NCBI GenBank assembly: GCA_002841495.1 | Contig: PGZV01000007.1 | Coordinates: forward strand, 1 to 64,000 | Origin: Firmicutes bacterium HGW-Firmicutes-2 | GTDB taxonomy: Bacteria; Bacillota; Clostridia; Lachnospirales; Vallitaleaceae | DNA length: 64,000 bases | Direction: 5' to 3' | Shown: positions 7,401-17,187 of the stretch, piece by piece | Layout: every line of letters begins with the position of its first letter | How positions within the stretch are numbered: position 1 is the stretch's first letter | Notes under the pieces: model-generated | The model's database searches: none | Seen by the model: the letters and a program-made list of their open reading frames with translations, nothing else | What the model was told of the DNA's origin: nothing | Made by a program: the position numbers and the translations under genes

Positions 7401-8897
7401 ATGAAGAGACTTAAAGACTTTTGGTTGCACTTATCGATAAAAATAAAGCTACTCTTGTACTTTTTTATTGTAATTGCTATTATAAGTCTTTTTAATTTAT
7501 ATTTAAATAATAATAATTATAAGATTGTAGATCAGTTCGATGGGACAATGACCAATTATTATGGTATTAACAGTTTATTGGTTATAACAGGCGAGAATAA
7601 ATCTTTGGTAACAAGGTATTTGAGAGAACTTAATCCAGATGATAAAAATGCCTATAAACAAAAAAAAATAGAGCTTATGGCTAAAATAGTTGAGCTTGAA
7701 GATGAACTGACCTCCACCGATGCCTATTTTATCATTATTGCAATACGTAATGCTTCAGAAGCGATGTATGAGAACTGGGACCGAGCCATAGAAGAAAGAG
7801 AACAAAGCATACCTACATATTTTAATGCCTTTTATGAAGGCGAGCGGATAGAAGTCTATGTATTATCCTATGTAGAAGATTTGTTGTACCTGAGCCTAAG
7901 GGAAGGTGACGCATTGTATAACAAACTGGCAAGTGAAGCCATGGTTATGCGACAGATTTCTATGTTTCTAATTGCCATCAGTGCACTATTTACGATGTTG
8001 ATCGGTTTGTTTTTCGTTAACTCTTTTATCAATCCAATTAAAAATTTAGCATCCAATTCTATGCGTATCGCTTCAGGAGATCTTAATGTAGAGCCGATAG
8101 CTATTGTCTCAAAGGATGAAGTAGGTATACTTGCAGATTCCTTTAATACAATGAGTCATAATATTCGACGCTATGTGAATGACTTAAAAGAAAAAGTCGT
8201 TATTGAAAAGCGTCTTCACGAAGAAGAACTTGAAGTGGTCCATATGGAACAACTTCTTAGAGAATCTCAGTTTGAGGCACTTCAGTCTCAAATCAATCCA
8301 CACTTCTTATTTAACACTTTAAATACCATATCTAGAACGGCTATGTTTGAAGAAGCACAAGATACCACAAAACTCATTCAAGCCTTATCCAATCTTTTTC
8401 GATATAAACTTAAAAATCAGTCCTCAGTTATACACCTTCAAGAAGAACTATGGATTACGGAGGAGTATATTTACTTGCAAAAATTTAGATTCAAGGAGCG
8501 CTTGACCTATGAAATTATTGCTGATCAAGGCACCAAATCAGTAAATGTTCCCATATTCATGTTGCAACCCATCATAGAAAACACGATTATTCATGGTATT
8601 GAACCAAAAGTTGAAGGTGGTAAGATACGTATTAAGATAAAAAGTCGTATTATAGATGATAAAGAATGGATTACACTTCGCATCACCGATACTGGGGTTG
8701 GAATGACACCTAGGCGGTTGAAGGAAGTACTTAGTTTTACAGAAATGAAAAATCATAGTATTGGAATCAGTAATGTGTATCATCGTTTCATGATTATGTA
8801 CCAGCATAAAGGGACCTTTAGAATGATGAGTAAAAAAGGTGCAGGCACCTGTGTTGAGTTCAAGTTTGAAAGGAATGATTTAGATGGAAAAATATAA
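7401..8897 (+). CDS. YesM-type sensor histidine kinase
   Basis: Membrane sensor kinase that would phosphorylate the regulator encoded next. Order of parts: transmembrane helix near residues 13-35, an extracytoplasmic sensor of about 150 residues, second helix near 188-210, HAMP linker, His_kinase domain with the phospho-histidine at residue 301 (INPHFLFNTLN), and an HATPase domain (MLQPIIENTIIHG, ITDTGVGM). I chose the ATG at 7401 because AAAGGAAG precedes it. An in-frame ATG at 7353 lies in the repeat element and has no ribosome site. The gene overlaps the regulator by 14 bp, indicating translational coupling. Its neighbours are TRAP transporter genes, so the signal is probably an organic acid or sugar acid, or its binding protein. 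Confidence 0.92.
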   Translation: MKRLKDFWLHLSIKIKLLLYFFIVIAIISLFNLYLNNNNYKIVDQFDGTMTNYYGINSLLVITGENKSLVTRYLRELNPDDKNAYKQKKIELMAKIVELEDELTSTDAYFIIIAIRNASEAMYENWDRAIEEREQSIPTYFNAFYEGERIEVYVLSYVEDLLYLSLREGDALYNKLASEAMVMRQISMFLIAISALFTMLIGLFFVNSFINPIKNLASNSMRIASGDLNVEPIAIVSKDEVGILADSFNTMSHNIRRYVNDLKEKVVIEKRLHEEELEVVHMEQLLRESQFEALQSQINPHFLFNTLNTISRTAMFEEAQDTTKLIQALSNLFRYKLKNQSSVIHLQEELWITEEYIYLQKFRFKERLTYEIIADQGTKSVNVPIFMLQPIIENTIIHGIEPKVEGGKIRIKIKSRIIDDKEWITLRITDTGVGMTPRRLKEVLSFTEMKNHSIGISNVYHRFMIMYQHKGTFRMMSKKGAGTCVEFKFERNDLDGKI

Positions 8898-10476
8898 GAT
8901 TTTGATTGTTGATGATGAATCAATAGAGCGAGATGCTATAAAATTCATTTTAAATAAAGAATTAAATGAAGCATTCGAATTCTTCGAAGCAGCTAATGGA
9001 CAAGAAGCGATATCAAGTGCTGCTTTGAACAGTCCGATTATTATTATGATGGACATACAAATGCCGGGACTTAATGGGATTGAGGCCACCAAAGTTTTGA
9101 AAAAAATATTAGTAAATAGTAAAATAATCTTTTTAACAGCTTATAATCAGTTTGACTATGCCCATGAAGCCATTAAATTGGGTGTTGAGGATTTTATCGT
9201 TAAGCCGGCAACCAATGAACGTCTCATTGAAGTTGTTAGCAGAACCATAGAAACCATACAACATGAAAAAGAACAGGCTAAGACCAAGGAAATGATGGCA
9301 TCCAAGCTAGAACAAGTTTCTAAATATCTAGAAAATGAATTTCTTTCTTCGGTGATCAATGGGGATATTGAAGATGATCAAGGGAAGGAATACTTAGATT
9401 TTAATGGTGTTAGTTTCAAATGGGGAATGGGCGTAGTCGTGAGTGCGAAGGCTGATGAAGCCGTTGTCACATCGGGGCTTAGACTTCAAGTTATGCGTCG
9501 ACGCTTGTTGGATGCCATAGATGCTAAGATTAGTAAGATTGTCAGCATGAAATATACCGTAATCATAAAAGATCATATCTATCTTTTGATATTAGGTGAC
9601 AGTCAAAATGAACTGCTCCAAATCCAAGAAAAAATAAGAAAAATCCTAAATGAAGTCGGTAGTTTATTTGCTACAGAACATCAACTCTATTCGGATTTTG
9701 GTATTGGTGACATATGTAAAAGGTTGGATTGCTTATGGAAGTCATTTTCTACTGCAAAAGGCAATTGTAATAAACGTATTCCTATGAAGGATGCTAGAAA
9801 TGAACAAGATCTTCAAGCTTTGGTAAAAAGTTTGAAAGACAAAGATGAAGTTGCCTTTGATAAATACATTAATTTAGTATTTGAGGATATTGCCTCAGGT
9901 TCGGAAAGCTTGGAAATGATTCGAATTAAGCTATATGAGCACTTTGTCCTAATTAGGGAGCGGGTGTCAGACAATATTTATGAATCAGATTTATACACTT
10001 ATGATTTATTTAACCAAACAATGAAGATAGAAAATCATCATGAAGCAAAGTGCCTCCTTAGAGACTTCTGTAATCAATATATGGAAAAACTGGACAAGCA
10101 AAAAGCGGATAAGACCTCCATTATACTAGATAAGCTAATTGTTTATATCAACCTCCACTATGCTGAAAATATTACCTTAGATCAGTTATCCTCTATTTGT
10201 GATTTGAGTCCAAGTTATATAAGCAAAGTATTCAAAAAACATTTGGATACGAACTTCATTGACTATGTCAGTTCGGTTAGAACGCTGGTTGCAAAAAGAC
10301 TTCTTAAAAACTCATTGTTATCCATTAAAGAAATCGGCTATGAGATTGGTTATGTGGATTCTAATTACTTTACAAGGGTTTTTAAAAAATATGAGGGGAT
10401 GACCCCTACTGAGTATCGTAATAAGTGGTATAACGGCGACACGCAGGAAAAGGAAGGTGAGGTTATTGAAGAATAA
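8884..10476 (+). CDS. YesN-type response regulator (receiver plus AraC DNA-binding domain)
   Basis: Transcription regulator partnered with the kinase just upstream. The receiver domain has the acidic pair Asp10-Asp11, the phospho-acceptor Asp57 in MMDIQMPG and the conserved lysine in DFIVKPA. A central region of about 250 residues follows, then a C-terminal AraC/XylS double helix-turn-helix (LDQLSSICDLSPSYISKVFK and KEIGYEIGYVDSNYFTRVFK). The 530-residue length is typical of YesN-like proteins. It starts inside the kinase gene and its own end overlaps the following DctP-like gene, so all three are one operon. It is expected to activate the adjacent TRAP transporter genes. Confidence 0.92.
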   Translation: MEKYKILIVDDESIERDAIKFILNKELNEAFEFFEAANGQEAISSAALNSPIIIMMDIQMPGLNGIEATKVLKKILVNSKIIFLTAYNQFDYAHEAIKLGVEDFIVKPATNERLIEVVSRTIETIQHEKEQAKTKEMMASKLEQVSKYLENEFLSSVINGDIEDDQGKEYLDFNGVSFKWGMGVVVSAKADEAVVTSGLRLQVMRRRLLDAIDAKISKIVSMKYTVIIKDHIYLLILGDSQNELLQIQEKIRKILNEVGSLFATEHQLYSDFGIGDICKRLDCLWKSFSTAKGNCNKRIPMKDARNEQDLQALVKSLKDKDEVAFDKYINLVFEDIASGSESLEMIRIKLYEHFVLIRERVSDNIYESDLYTYDLFNQTMKIENHHEAKCLLRDFCNQYMEKLDKQKADKTSIILDKLIVYINLHYAENITLDQLSSICDLSPSYISKVFKKHLDTNFIDYVSSVRTLVAKRLLKNSLLSIKEIGYEIGYVDSNYFTRVFKKYEGMTPTEYRNKWYNGDTQEKEGEVIEE

Positions 10477-11464
10477 TAGAGTTTGGGTTGGGATGATTTG
10501 TATGATTATTTTGATCTCCGGTTGTACAGGTGAAACAACAACCGTTGTTAAGGACTCGGAAGTCATCTATTTTAGGTTGGCTGAAATTCATCCGTCGGAT
10601 CACCCCACCACAGAAGCGGACAGAGAATTTGCTCGACTTGTTGAAGAACGTACAGATGGCCGCATAATTATCAAGGTATACGACTCAGAACAACTGGGAC
10701 CGGAAAAGGCGGTATTGGAACAGGTTCGATTCGGTGCCATTGATTTTACAAGACTCAGTATGGGGCAGGTGGCCGAAATAGCTCCCCAATTAAACGTACT
10801 TCAACTGCCCTATATTTACCGTGACAGTGATCATATGTGGCAGGTACTTAATAGTGATATAGGTGATTTTTTCCTTGACAGTATCGAAGATAAAGGATTA
10901 ATCGGACTGGCTTGGTATGATGCAGGTGCTCGTAGTTTTTACAACAGTGTCAGAGAGATTAAGACATTGTCTGACTTGGAAGGGTTAAAATTTCGTGTAA
11001 TGGAAAGTCAACTCATGGTTGAGATGGCTAGAGCGCTCGGTGCCTCCGTAATTCCAATGGCATATGGGGAAGTCTATAGTGCCATACAAACCGGTGTCAT
11101 TGATGGTGCTGAGAATAACTTTCCCAGCTATGAGACTTCACTACATTATGAAGTTGCCCCGTATTTTACCATAGATGAACATGTACGCGTACCTGAAATG
11201 TTGATTGCCAGTCAAAAGATTCTTGACCGTATAACACAAGAAGATTTGGCAATCATTATGACTTGTGCCGAAGAATCTGAAATCTATCAAAGAGAAAAGT
11301 GGCGGATTGAGGAAAAAGAATCTGAGCAAAAGCTTAGAGATTTAGGCGTTATTATTACAGAAATTGAAGATCGACAAGCATTTGTTGAAGCCGTTCGTCC
11401 CCTATATGATCGATACGCCAACGACTATCTGGAGATGGTTGAACGTATACAGACCATGGAGTAA
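10466..11464 (+). CDS. DctP-family TRAP solute-binding lipoprotein, linked to the two-component system
   Basis: Extracytoplasmic solute-binding protein of the TRAP (DctP) family, with a short signal peptide ending in the lipobox ISGC. It is closely similar along its length to the protein encoded at 11649: shared motifs include LNVLQLPYIYRD, LKFRVM and YGEVYSAIQTG. I prefer the TTG at 10466 because AGGAAGG lies 8 nt upstream; a GTG at 10457 in the same frame is the alternative. It overlaps the response-regulator gene and is separated from the transporter operon by 184 bp with its own promoter. The arrangement suggests a sensing partner for the kinase rather than a transport component, but that is inference. 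Confidence 0.87.
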   Translation: MKNNRVWVGMICMIILISGCTGETTTVVKDSEVIYFRLAEIHPSDHPTTEADREFARLVEERTDGRIIIKVYDSEQLGPEKAVLEQVRFGAIDFTRLSMGQVAEIAPQLNVLQLPYIYRDSDHMWQVLNSDIGDFFLDSIEDKGLIGLAWYDAGARSFYNSVREIKTLSDLEGLKFRVMESQLMVEMARALGASVIPMAYGEVYSAIQTGVIDGAENNFPSYETSLHYEVAPYFTIDEHVRVPEMLIASQKILDRITQEDLAIIMTCAEESEIYQREKWRIEEKESEQKLRDLGVIITEIEDRQAFVEAVRPLYDRYANDYLEMVERIQTME

Positions 11465-11570
11465 AGTGTAAGATTATGCTATTATGACAAAATCGTCGTG
11501 GTCCAGTTGATAACCATTATTAATAGACTTGATAGACACAATATTTTGATGATAATAACAAGATTATGAA

Positions 11571-11599
11571 TTGTTGATGGACGCTATCCCTTGTATGAT
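11571..11599 (+). promoter_or_regulatory. Sigma-A-type promoter for the first TRAP operon
   Basis: TTGTTG at 11571-11576, 17-bp spacer and TATGAT at 11594-11599, about 50 bp before the DctP start. It explains separate expression of the transporter from the two-component operon. Confidence 0.5.
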
Positions 11600-11648
11600 G
11601 TACATGTAGTCGAAACATAATCCAACAAATTTCAAGGGGGTAACACCA

Positions 11649-12674
11649 ATGATTAAGAAGTTACCACTAGCAGTAGGTTGCGCTAAAACTGAGACACCAG
11701 CTACAGCACCTGTGGAAACACCTGCAGAAACTGCAGAAACACCAGAAGCAGCAGCACCAGTTCAAGCTGTAGTATTGAAGCTTGCAGAAACCCACCCGGC
11801 AGATTACCCTACAACTTTAGGTGACTATGAATTTGCACGTTTAGTTGAAGAGAAAACAGAAGGCCGTGTTAAGATTGAAGTATTCCCAGCGGCTCAACTC
11901 GGTGAAGAAAAAGACGTTATTGAACAAGTACAGATTGGTGCTATTGATTTAACAAGAACCAGTATTGCACCACTAACTGAATTTGCGCCATCTCTTAATG
12001 TATTACAATTACCATACATTTATCGTGATGCAGATCATATGTGGAGTGTTCTTAACAGTGATATCGGCGACAATTTCTTAAAGAGTGTTGAATCAGCGAA
12101 TTTTGTAGGCCTTGGTTGGTTTGATCCGGGTCAAAGAAACTTCTACAACTCACAAAAAGAAATCAAATCCTTAGCGGATTTAAAAGGACTTAAGTTTAGA
12201 GTTATGCAAAGTGAACTTATGATGGACATGGTAGCAGCACTAGGAGCATCTCCAACGCCACTTCCTTATGGTGAAGTTTACAGTGCGATTCAAACAGGTA
12301 TTATTGACGGTGCAGAAAATAACTGGCCCAGTTATGATACTTCTTCACACTTTGAAGTAGCCAAATATTATACCATTGACGGTCATGTAAGAGTGCCTGA
12401 GATTATCATCGCAAGTAGCATTGCAATGCAAAAAATATCAGCGGAAGATCTTGCACTTATGAAAGAAGCTGCTAAAGAAGCTCAAGCGTTCCAAATCGAA
12501 AAATGGGAAGCAAAAGAAATCGAATCAAGAGAAAAAGTTGAAGCAGCAGGAAGCATCATTACAGAGTTAACACCCGAAGCTAAAGCAGAATTTGCAGCAG
12601 CGATGGAACCACTATATGTAAAATATGCAGCAGAATACACAGATCTTATTAAACAAGTACAAGAAGTACAATAG
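11649..12674 (+). CDS. DctP-family TRAP solute-binding protein with shortened signal peptide
   Basis: Binding protein of a TRAP transporter, which delivers a carboxylate-type ligand to the DctQ/DctM membrane pair encoded downstream. The mature part is complete and ends normally. It includes the conserved LKGLKFRVMQ region, which in this family holds the arginine that binds the carboxylate, and YGEVYSAIQTG. The N-terminus is odd: only ten residues (MIKKLPLAVG) precede the lipobox cysteine, against about 19-25 in the three paralogues. The hydrophobic core of the signal peptide is thus nearly absent. The ribosome site AAGGGGG is strong and fixes the start. An Ala/Pro/Glu/Thr-rich linker follows the cysteine. 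Either a deletion removed the core or the assembled sequence is wrong here. Confidence 0.9.
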   Translation: MIKKLPLAVGCAKTETPATAPVETPAETAETPEAAAPVQAVVLKLAETHPADYPTTLGDYEFARLVEEKTEGRVKIEVFPAAQLGEEKDVIEQVQIGAIDLTRTSIAPLTEFAPSLNVLQLPYIYRDADHMWSVLNSDIGDNFLKSVESANFVGLGWFDPGQRNFYNSQKEIKSLADLKGLKFRVMQSELMMDMVAALGASPTPLPYGEVYSAIQTGIIDGAENNWPSYDTSSHFEVAKYYTIDGHVRVPEIIIASSIAMQKISAEDLALMKEAAKEAQAFQIEKWEAKEIESREKVEAAGSIITELTPEAKAEFAAAMEPLYVKYAAEYTDLIKQVQEVQ

Positions 12675-12706
12675 CCATAATTGTTATACCTTAACCATAT
12701 AATGGA

Positions 12707-12736
12707 TAGAAGGCCGGATGGAAATCCGGCTTTCTA
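12707..12736 (+). promoter_or_regulatory. Stem-loop between TRAP binding-protein and membrane genes
   Basis: 13-bp stem (12707-12719 with 12724-12736, one G-T pair) closed by a GGAA tetraloop and not followed by a T-run. It is more likely an mRNA-stabilising or partial-termination element than a full terminator. The second TRAP operon has a stem-loop in the same place. Confidence 0.75.
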
Positions 12737-12825
12737 TAATAAAACAGTACAACAGACATGAATCGTGTTGATGAACAGTACTGAATCCTAATACCGTTTT
12801 GAATCAAATGAAAGGAGTTATACCC

Positions 12826-13362
12826 ATGAATCAGATAAGAAAAATTGTTGATCAACTGCATAAATTTATGGTTATCATAGGACAAATCATGTTGGTACTG
12901 ATTACAATCCTAACCTGTGTTCAAGTTTTTTCCAGATATGTACTTAATTTTAGTTTGAGGTGGTCCGAAGAAGTACCATTGATTATGATGGTGTGGTTTG
13001 GTTTCATCGCTCTAGCTCTGGGTGTCAAGAAAAAGCTTCATATCAGTATTGAATTATTTTTTAGAATGTTTCCTGAACCTGTTCAAAAAGTCATACTTAA
13101 GTTTGTTGACCTATGCATCTTAATCTTTGGTGTCATTATGGTGGTCTATGGATGGAAATTGGCCATGGTTATGATGGCTTCTACTATGCCGGCTACTAAA
13201 ATGCCCACAGGGTATCTCTACATTGTCGTACCGATTTCAGGTGTGTTCGTTGTTTTTGACAGCCTTATGGAGTTACTAGGCTTAATTGAAAATGAAGAAG
13301 AAGGCCAGGATGATGAAGTTATTGAATCCTTAAAAAGTTTATCGTTAGGAGGTAAGAACTAA
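12826..13362 (+). CDS. dctQ: TRAP transporter small membrane subunit DctQ
   Basis: Four-helix small membrane protein of a TRAP transporter that pairs with DctM. It is 178 residues long, with hydrophobic segments near residues 15-40, 50-70, 90-115 and 130-150 and the family pattern FSRYVLNFSLRWSEE in the first loop. I chose the ATG at 12826 because AAAGGAG precedes it by 8 nt; an earlier in-frame codon at 12799 has no such site. The stop overlaps the DctM start by one base (TAATG), so the two are translationally coupled. Order in this operon is P-Q-M. Confidence 0.92.
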   Translation: MNQIRKIVDQLHKFMVIIGQIMLVLITILTCVQVFSRYVLNFSLRWSEEVPLIMMVWFGFIALALGVKKKLHISIELFFRMFPEPVQKVILKFVDLCILIFGVIMVVYGWKLAMVMMASTMPATKMPTGYLYIVVPISGVFVVFDSLMELLGLIENEEEGQDDEVIESLKSLSLGGKN

Positions 13363-14657
13363 TGCCAGTTGCTAGTACAGCGATCGCTATATTGTTAATC
13401 TCATTTTTTGTTCTTTTAATACTAAAAGTACCTGTAACCTTTTCATTAGCCCTATCTTCTGTTCTTACAGCTATTTATTATCAAGTGCCACTGATGACCA
13501 TTATGTTGAAGATGGTAAAAGGTATCGAGTCAAGTTCCCTCATGGCTATTCCTTTTTTCATAGTAGCAGGTGAAATTATGGGAGCCGGAGGAATTTCCAG
13601 GCGACTTATTGAACTGGCCAATGTTATGGTTGGCCGAGTTAGAGGTGGAATGGCACAAGTGAATATCCTAGCCAGTATGTTTTTTGGTGGGATATCCGGT
13701 TCAGCCGTTGCAGATGTATCTTCAATAGGTGCCATATTGATTCCTATGATGAAAGACAATGGCTATGATGATGATTACTCCGTTGCTGTAACCGTAACAA
13801 GCTCTTGTCAAGGGGTTATTATTCCACCAAGTCATAACATGATTATATATTCTCTTGCAGCCGGAGGCGGTGTATCTGTTGGCCGTCTGTTCCTAGGTGG
13901 TATGGTGCCGGGGGTTATTCTTGGGGTTGGTCTAATGATTTTAAGTTATATTATCGCGGTTAAAAGAGGCTATCCAAAAGGTGATAAGATTCCTTTTAAA
14001 GAGAAAGTGAAAATTACCATGAATGCATTCTTTGGTCTTATGACCGCCGTTATTATCATGGGTGGTGTTCTATCGGGCGTATTTACAGCTACAGAATCAG
14101 CAGCAGTTGCGTGTCTTTATGCCTTCGTTATAACATTTTTTGTTTACCGTGAAATACCTCTTAAACGTATGGGTAATATTTTATATAATGCCTTAAAAAC
14201 CCTTGCTCTGGTTCTTAGTTTAATAGCAGCGGCAAAAGCTTTTGGACACATGTTAGCCCTACTTCAAGTACCGGCTTTAGCAACCAATGCATTATTGACC
14301 ATAACAGAGAATAAGACCTTGTTATTATTACTCATTCTTGGGTTGGTGCTTCTACTGGGTTGTATTATGGATATGGCACCACTGATCTTAATTTTGACTC
14401 CGATTCTTTTACCAGTTGTCACCAGCTTAGGTATGGATCCGGTGCAATTTGGTGTTGTATTAATACTGGCACTGGCTATCGGATTGTGTACACCGCCTGT
14501 TGGTAGCGCCCTCTTTGTCGGTTGTGCCATTGGTAAAGTATCCATAGAGAAGATGACCAAATCTTTGTTGCCCTTCTACGCCGTTATGGTAGCCGTATTG
14601 ATACTTATAACGTTTGTACCCAGTATTGTTATGTTCATACCGAACCTGTTTCTATAA
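13362..14657 (+). CDS. dctM: TRAP transporter large membrane subunit DctM
   Basis: Large permease subunit of the TRAP transporter, which uses a sodium or proton gradient to import the ligand carried by DctP. At 431 residues it is normal for the family, with about 12 hydrophobic segments and family motifs such as AIPFFIVAGEIMGAGGI, GGISGSAVADVSSIG and IIPPSHNMIIYS. It overlaps dctQ by one base and is followed by an intrinsic terminator. Confidence 0.95.
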   Translation: MPVASTAIAILLISFFVLLILKVPVTFSLALSSVLTAIYYQVPLMTIMLKMVKGIESSSLMAIPFFIVAGEIMGAGGISRRLIELANVMVGRVRGGMAQVNILASMFFGGISGSAVADVSSIGAILIPMMKDNGYDDDYSVAVTVTSSCQGVIIPPSHNMIIYSLAAGGGVSVGRLFLGGMVPGVILGVGLMILSYIIAVKRGYPKGDKIPFKEKVKITMNAFFGLMTAVIIMGGVLSGVFTATESAAVACLYAFVITFFVYREIPLKRMGNILYNALKTLALVLSLIAAAKAFGHMLALLQVPALATNALLTITENKTLLLLLILGLVLLLGCIMDMAPLILILTPILLPVVTSLGMDPVQFGVVLILALAIGLCTPPVGSALFVGCAIGKVSIEKMTKSLLPFYAVMVAVLILITFVPSIVMFIPNLFL

Positions 14658-14737
14658 ATAGAAGGTTAAATTTTAAAACGAATAGTCTCTTATTTTGACT
14701 CAATAATATGAATGGTTATACCATTTTAAAAAAATAT

Positions 14738-14780
14738 AAAAAGTGAGCTAAAATCCTTTCGGTTTGTAGCTCGCTTTTTA
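14738..14780 (+). terminator. Intrinsic terminator after the first TRAP operon
   Basis: 13-bp stem, 14738-14750 with 14767-14779 and one G-T pair, ending in TTTTT. The rest of the 282-bp spacer up to the next start is AT-rich without a clear feature. Confidence 0.85.
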
Positions 14781-14939
14781 TACTTCATCCTAATAAAGCT
14801 TTGTTGACAGCTTTTGTATTCTAGATTAAACTGGTTAAGTAAAGCGTTAAATAACAATTTATCAGAAATTGATTATATAATGCTTCTTTTTATTTCAATG
14901 AAATGTTATAAACTTCTATAAGTGAGGAAGGAATTCGAT

Positions 14940-17108
14940 ATGACTAAGTTAAGGAATCTATTTGCTATGCTTTTTGGTGTCATTATTATACCTACACTTA
15001 TTCTTATGTCCATTAATTATGATCAAACAAAAACTTTTATTGAGGATGAAGCGAAGCTGAATAATCATCAGATTGTTAAGCAGGCAAAAGTGGCGACGGA
15101 CTCGATTATCAGTCAAACCGAAAGAATTTCTGAGCAGGTTGCCATAGATCGATCGATTCAACAATTTATGTACGAGCCTATCGATTCAAATAATTATGAT
15201 GACTATCAAATAATGGATGATGTTTATAATGTTATGACTAATTTTATGGTTGGAACTCAGTACATTCAAGAAATTTCAATTTATAAATTAGAAAATGATC
15301 TTCTCATTTCTACAGCAGAGACACAACAACCTGCTGTAAATATTAAAACGGAAGAATACATACAAAAGTTATCCGATGCTTCACCTATGAAAGTTTGGAT
15401 TGAACCTAATGCTTCGGGGGTTTATTGGGAACAGTTATCTGATTTTCAGTATATTCGATTTATGTATACCAATGTGGATGAACTTGTTGGATTTGTTGTT
15501 ATAAAACTTAAAAGTAATGATTTTAATAGATTAATCAATGAGATGTATATTAAAAAAGACGGTATGTTATTTATAGCCGATCAAACAGGTAAGCTAATAC
15601 TAAGTGCAGATAACAGGTATAGAAATATTGTAGATTTACATATCACCTATGATTGGTTTAAAGCGAATGAAAATTATAAAAAAATTGAAATAGAAGGACA
15701 AGAGTATTTTATTTCTTTAGTCACTTCGGATTACAATAATTGGAAATATATAAGCCTAATTGATACATTTGAAATACAAAGTAAACTAAAAATTATAAGT
15801 AACAATACAATACTTCTATTAGGTTTCTTTTTGATGGCTTCTCTTATGCTATCTTATGCAATGTCAAAAGGTATTTACAATCCGATTCATTTAATAAAAG
15901 CTTCTCTTGAAGGAAATACGAAGAAAATTCATGAGTACAATTTTTATCGATTACTAAAAGGAGAAGATGTGGATGAAAATGAATTAGTAGGTGAGCAGAT
16001 CCATCATCCAATGAAGTATCAGATTGTACTCATTGAATTCTTGAGAGAGATTCAAGATACTTTAAATACGGATTATGATTATGTCAGTTGTGATTTTACA
16101 GATGAAGAATGCACGACCCTTCGTAATACATTTCATGAACATATCAAAACTTATATAACCAACGATCGTTTAATTGAATTTTTTTATGAAACAAAAACAA
16201 GGATTGTATTATTGCTCCGCTCTGAGGATGAAAAAAGAACAGATGATTCTAAGACAATTCATATATTTGAAACCTTAATAGAAAGTTATAAGCCAATCAC
16301 GAATTGCCAAGGTACAGTTGTTATTGGTGCGGATACAAGCTTTAATGGTATAAAGGATTCGTATGAACATTTAAATAAGATTCTTAAATACAAACTTGAG
16401 AAAAAACAAATGGGTATCATTGAGGAAAAGAAATTTATATATAAAGCGGAACTAAAAAAATTGCCATATGACTATCATACTTATTTAAACAATAGCTTAC
16501 GTGCATCTTCTCTTGATGCGTGTAAAGCAATCATAATAGAGCTTGAAGAAGTTGTGAAAAGTGAGTTTTACTATGCCTCAAATTTTTCTTTTTATTACAA
16601 AGACGTACTCAATACCATTATTGGTTATCTATATGAGATTCAATATATTCGTCCCAAAGATATGAGTGACGTTATTCAGAGTTTTTCTGAATTTGATAAG
16701 AGATTTAAATCCATTAATGAAGCTACAAAGTGGACATTGCAATTTATTACGAATATATTTACGTTTTTAAAAGAAGATGGGTATAATGACTTTAATAATC
16801 CAGTCAATAAGTGTATTCAATTTATTGAAGCAGAATTTATGCATGATATAAGTTTAAATGAAGTAGCAGATCGACTGGATATATCTGTATCTTATTTATC
16901 AAAACAGTTTAAAGATGAAACCGGTATTAATTTTAAAGAATATGTAACCTTAACTAAGATCAAAAAGGCAAAGCATTTACTAAATGAAACGAATCAAACC
17001 ATTGAACAAATAGCAAAAGCCATTGGGTACAACAGTACATTACAAATGATACGTATGTTCAAAAAATTGGAAAATGTTACGCCATCAGAGTATAGAAAAA
17101 GAAGCTAG
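14940..17108 (+). CDS. Membrane-anchored AraC-family transcription regulator
   Basis: One-component regulator that spans the membrane and binds DNA through a C-terminal AraC domain. Order of parts: transmembrane helix near residues 7-27, an extracytoplasmic region of about 250 residues resembling Cache sensors, second helix near 280-305 (LLLGFFLMASLMLSYAMS), a long cytoplasmic region, and a C-terminal double helix-turn-helix (LNEVADRLDISVSYLSKQFK, IEQIAKAIGYNSTLQMIRMF). I chose the ATG at 14940 after GAGGAAGGAAT; an earlier GTG in the same frame overlaps that site. No kinase or receiver domain is present. It directly precedes the second TRAP locus and is probably its regulator. Confidence 0.88.
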   Translation: MTKLRNLFAMLFGVIIIPTLILMSINYDQTKTFIEDEAKLNNHQIVKQAKVATDSIISQTERISEQVAIDRSIQQFMYEPIDSNNYDDYQIMDDVYNVMTNFMVGTQYIQEISIYKLENDLLISTAETQQPAVNIKTEEYIQKLSDASPMKVWIEPNASGVYWEQLSDFQYIRFMYTNVDELVGFVVIKLKSNDFNRLINEMYIKKDGMLFIADQTGKLILSADNRYRNIVDLHITYDWFKANENYKKIEIEGQEYFISLVTSDYNNWKYISLIDTFEIQSKLKIISNNTILLLGFFLMASLMLSYAMSKGIYNPIHLIKASLEGNTKKIHEYNFYRLLKGEDVDENELVGEQIHHPMKYQIVLIEFLREIQDTLNTDYDYVSCDFTDEECTTLRNTFHEHIKTYITNDRLIEFFYETKTRIVLLLRSEDEKRTDDSKTIHIFETLIESYKPITNCQGTVVIGADTSFNGIKDSYEHLNKILKYKLEKKQMGIIEEKKFIYKAELKKLPYDYHTYLNNSLRASSLDACKAIIIELEEVVKSEFYYASNFSFYYKDVLNTIIGYLYEIQYIRPKDMSDVIQSFSEFDKRFKSINEATKWTLQFITNIFTFLKEDGYNDFNNPVNKCIQFIEAEFMHDISLNEVADRLDISVSYLSKQFKDETGINFKEYVTLTKIKKAKHLLNETNQTIEQIAKAIGYNSTLQMIRMFKKLENVTPSEYRKRS

Positions 17109-17160
17109 CCCACTATAACAAAAAAAGATACTTCAAATAAAAAAAGATACTCGTTTCGCT

Positions 17161-17187
17161 AAAGCCTTTATTTTAAAGGCTTTTTTT
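17161..17187 (+). terminator. Intrinsic terminator after the AraC-type regulator gene
   Basis: AAAGCCTTTA at 17161-17170 pairs with TAAAGGCTTT at 17174-17183 and is followed by more T residues. Just upstream, AAAAAAAGATACT occurs twice as a short direct repeat. Confidence 0.9.

Noticed and set aside
14836-14852. Possible CcpA (cre) site near TAAAGCGTTAAA upstream of the AraC-type regulator
   Set aside because: Only the core resembles the cre consensus; the flanking bases do not match well enough to support it.
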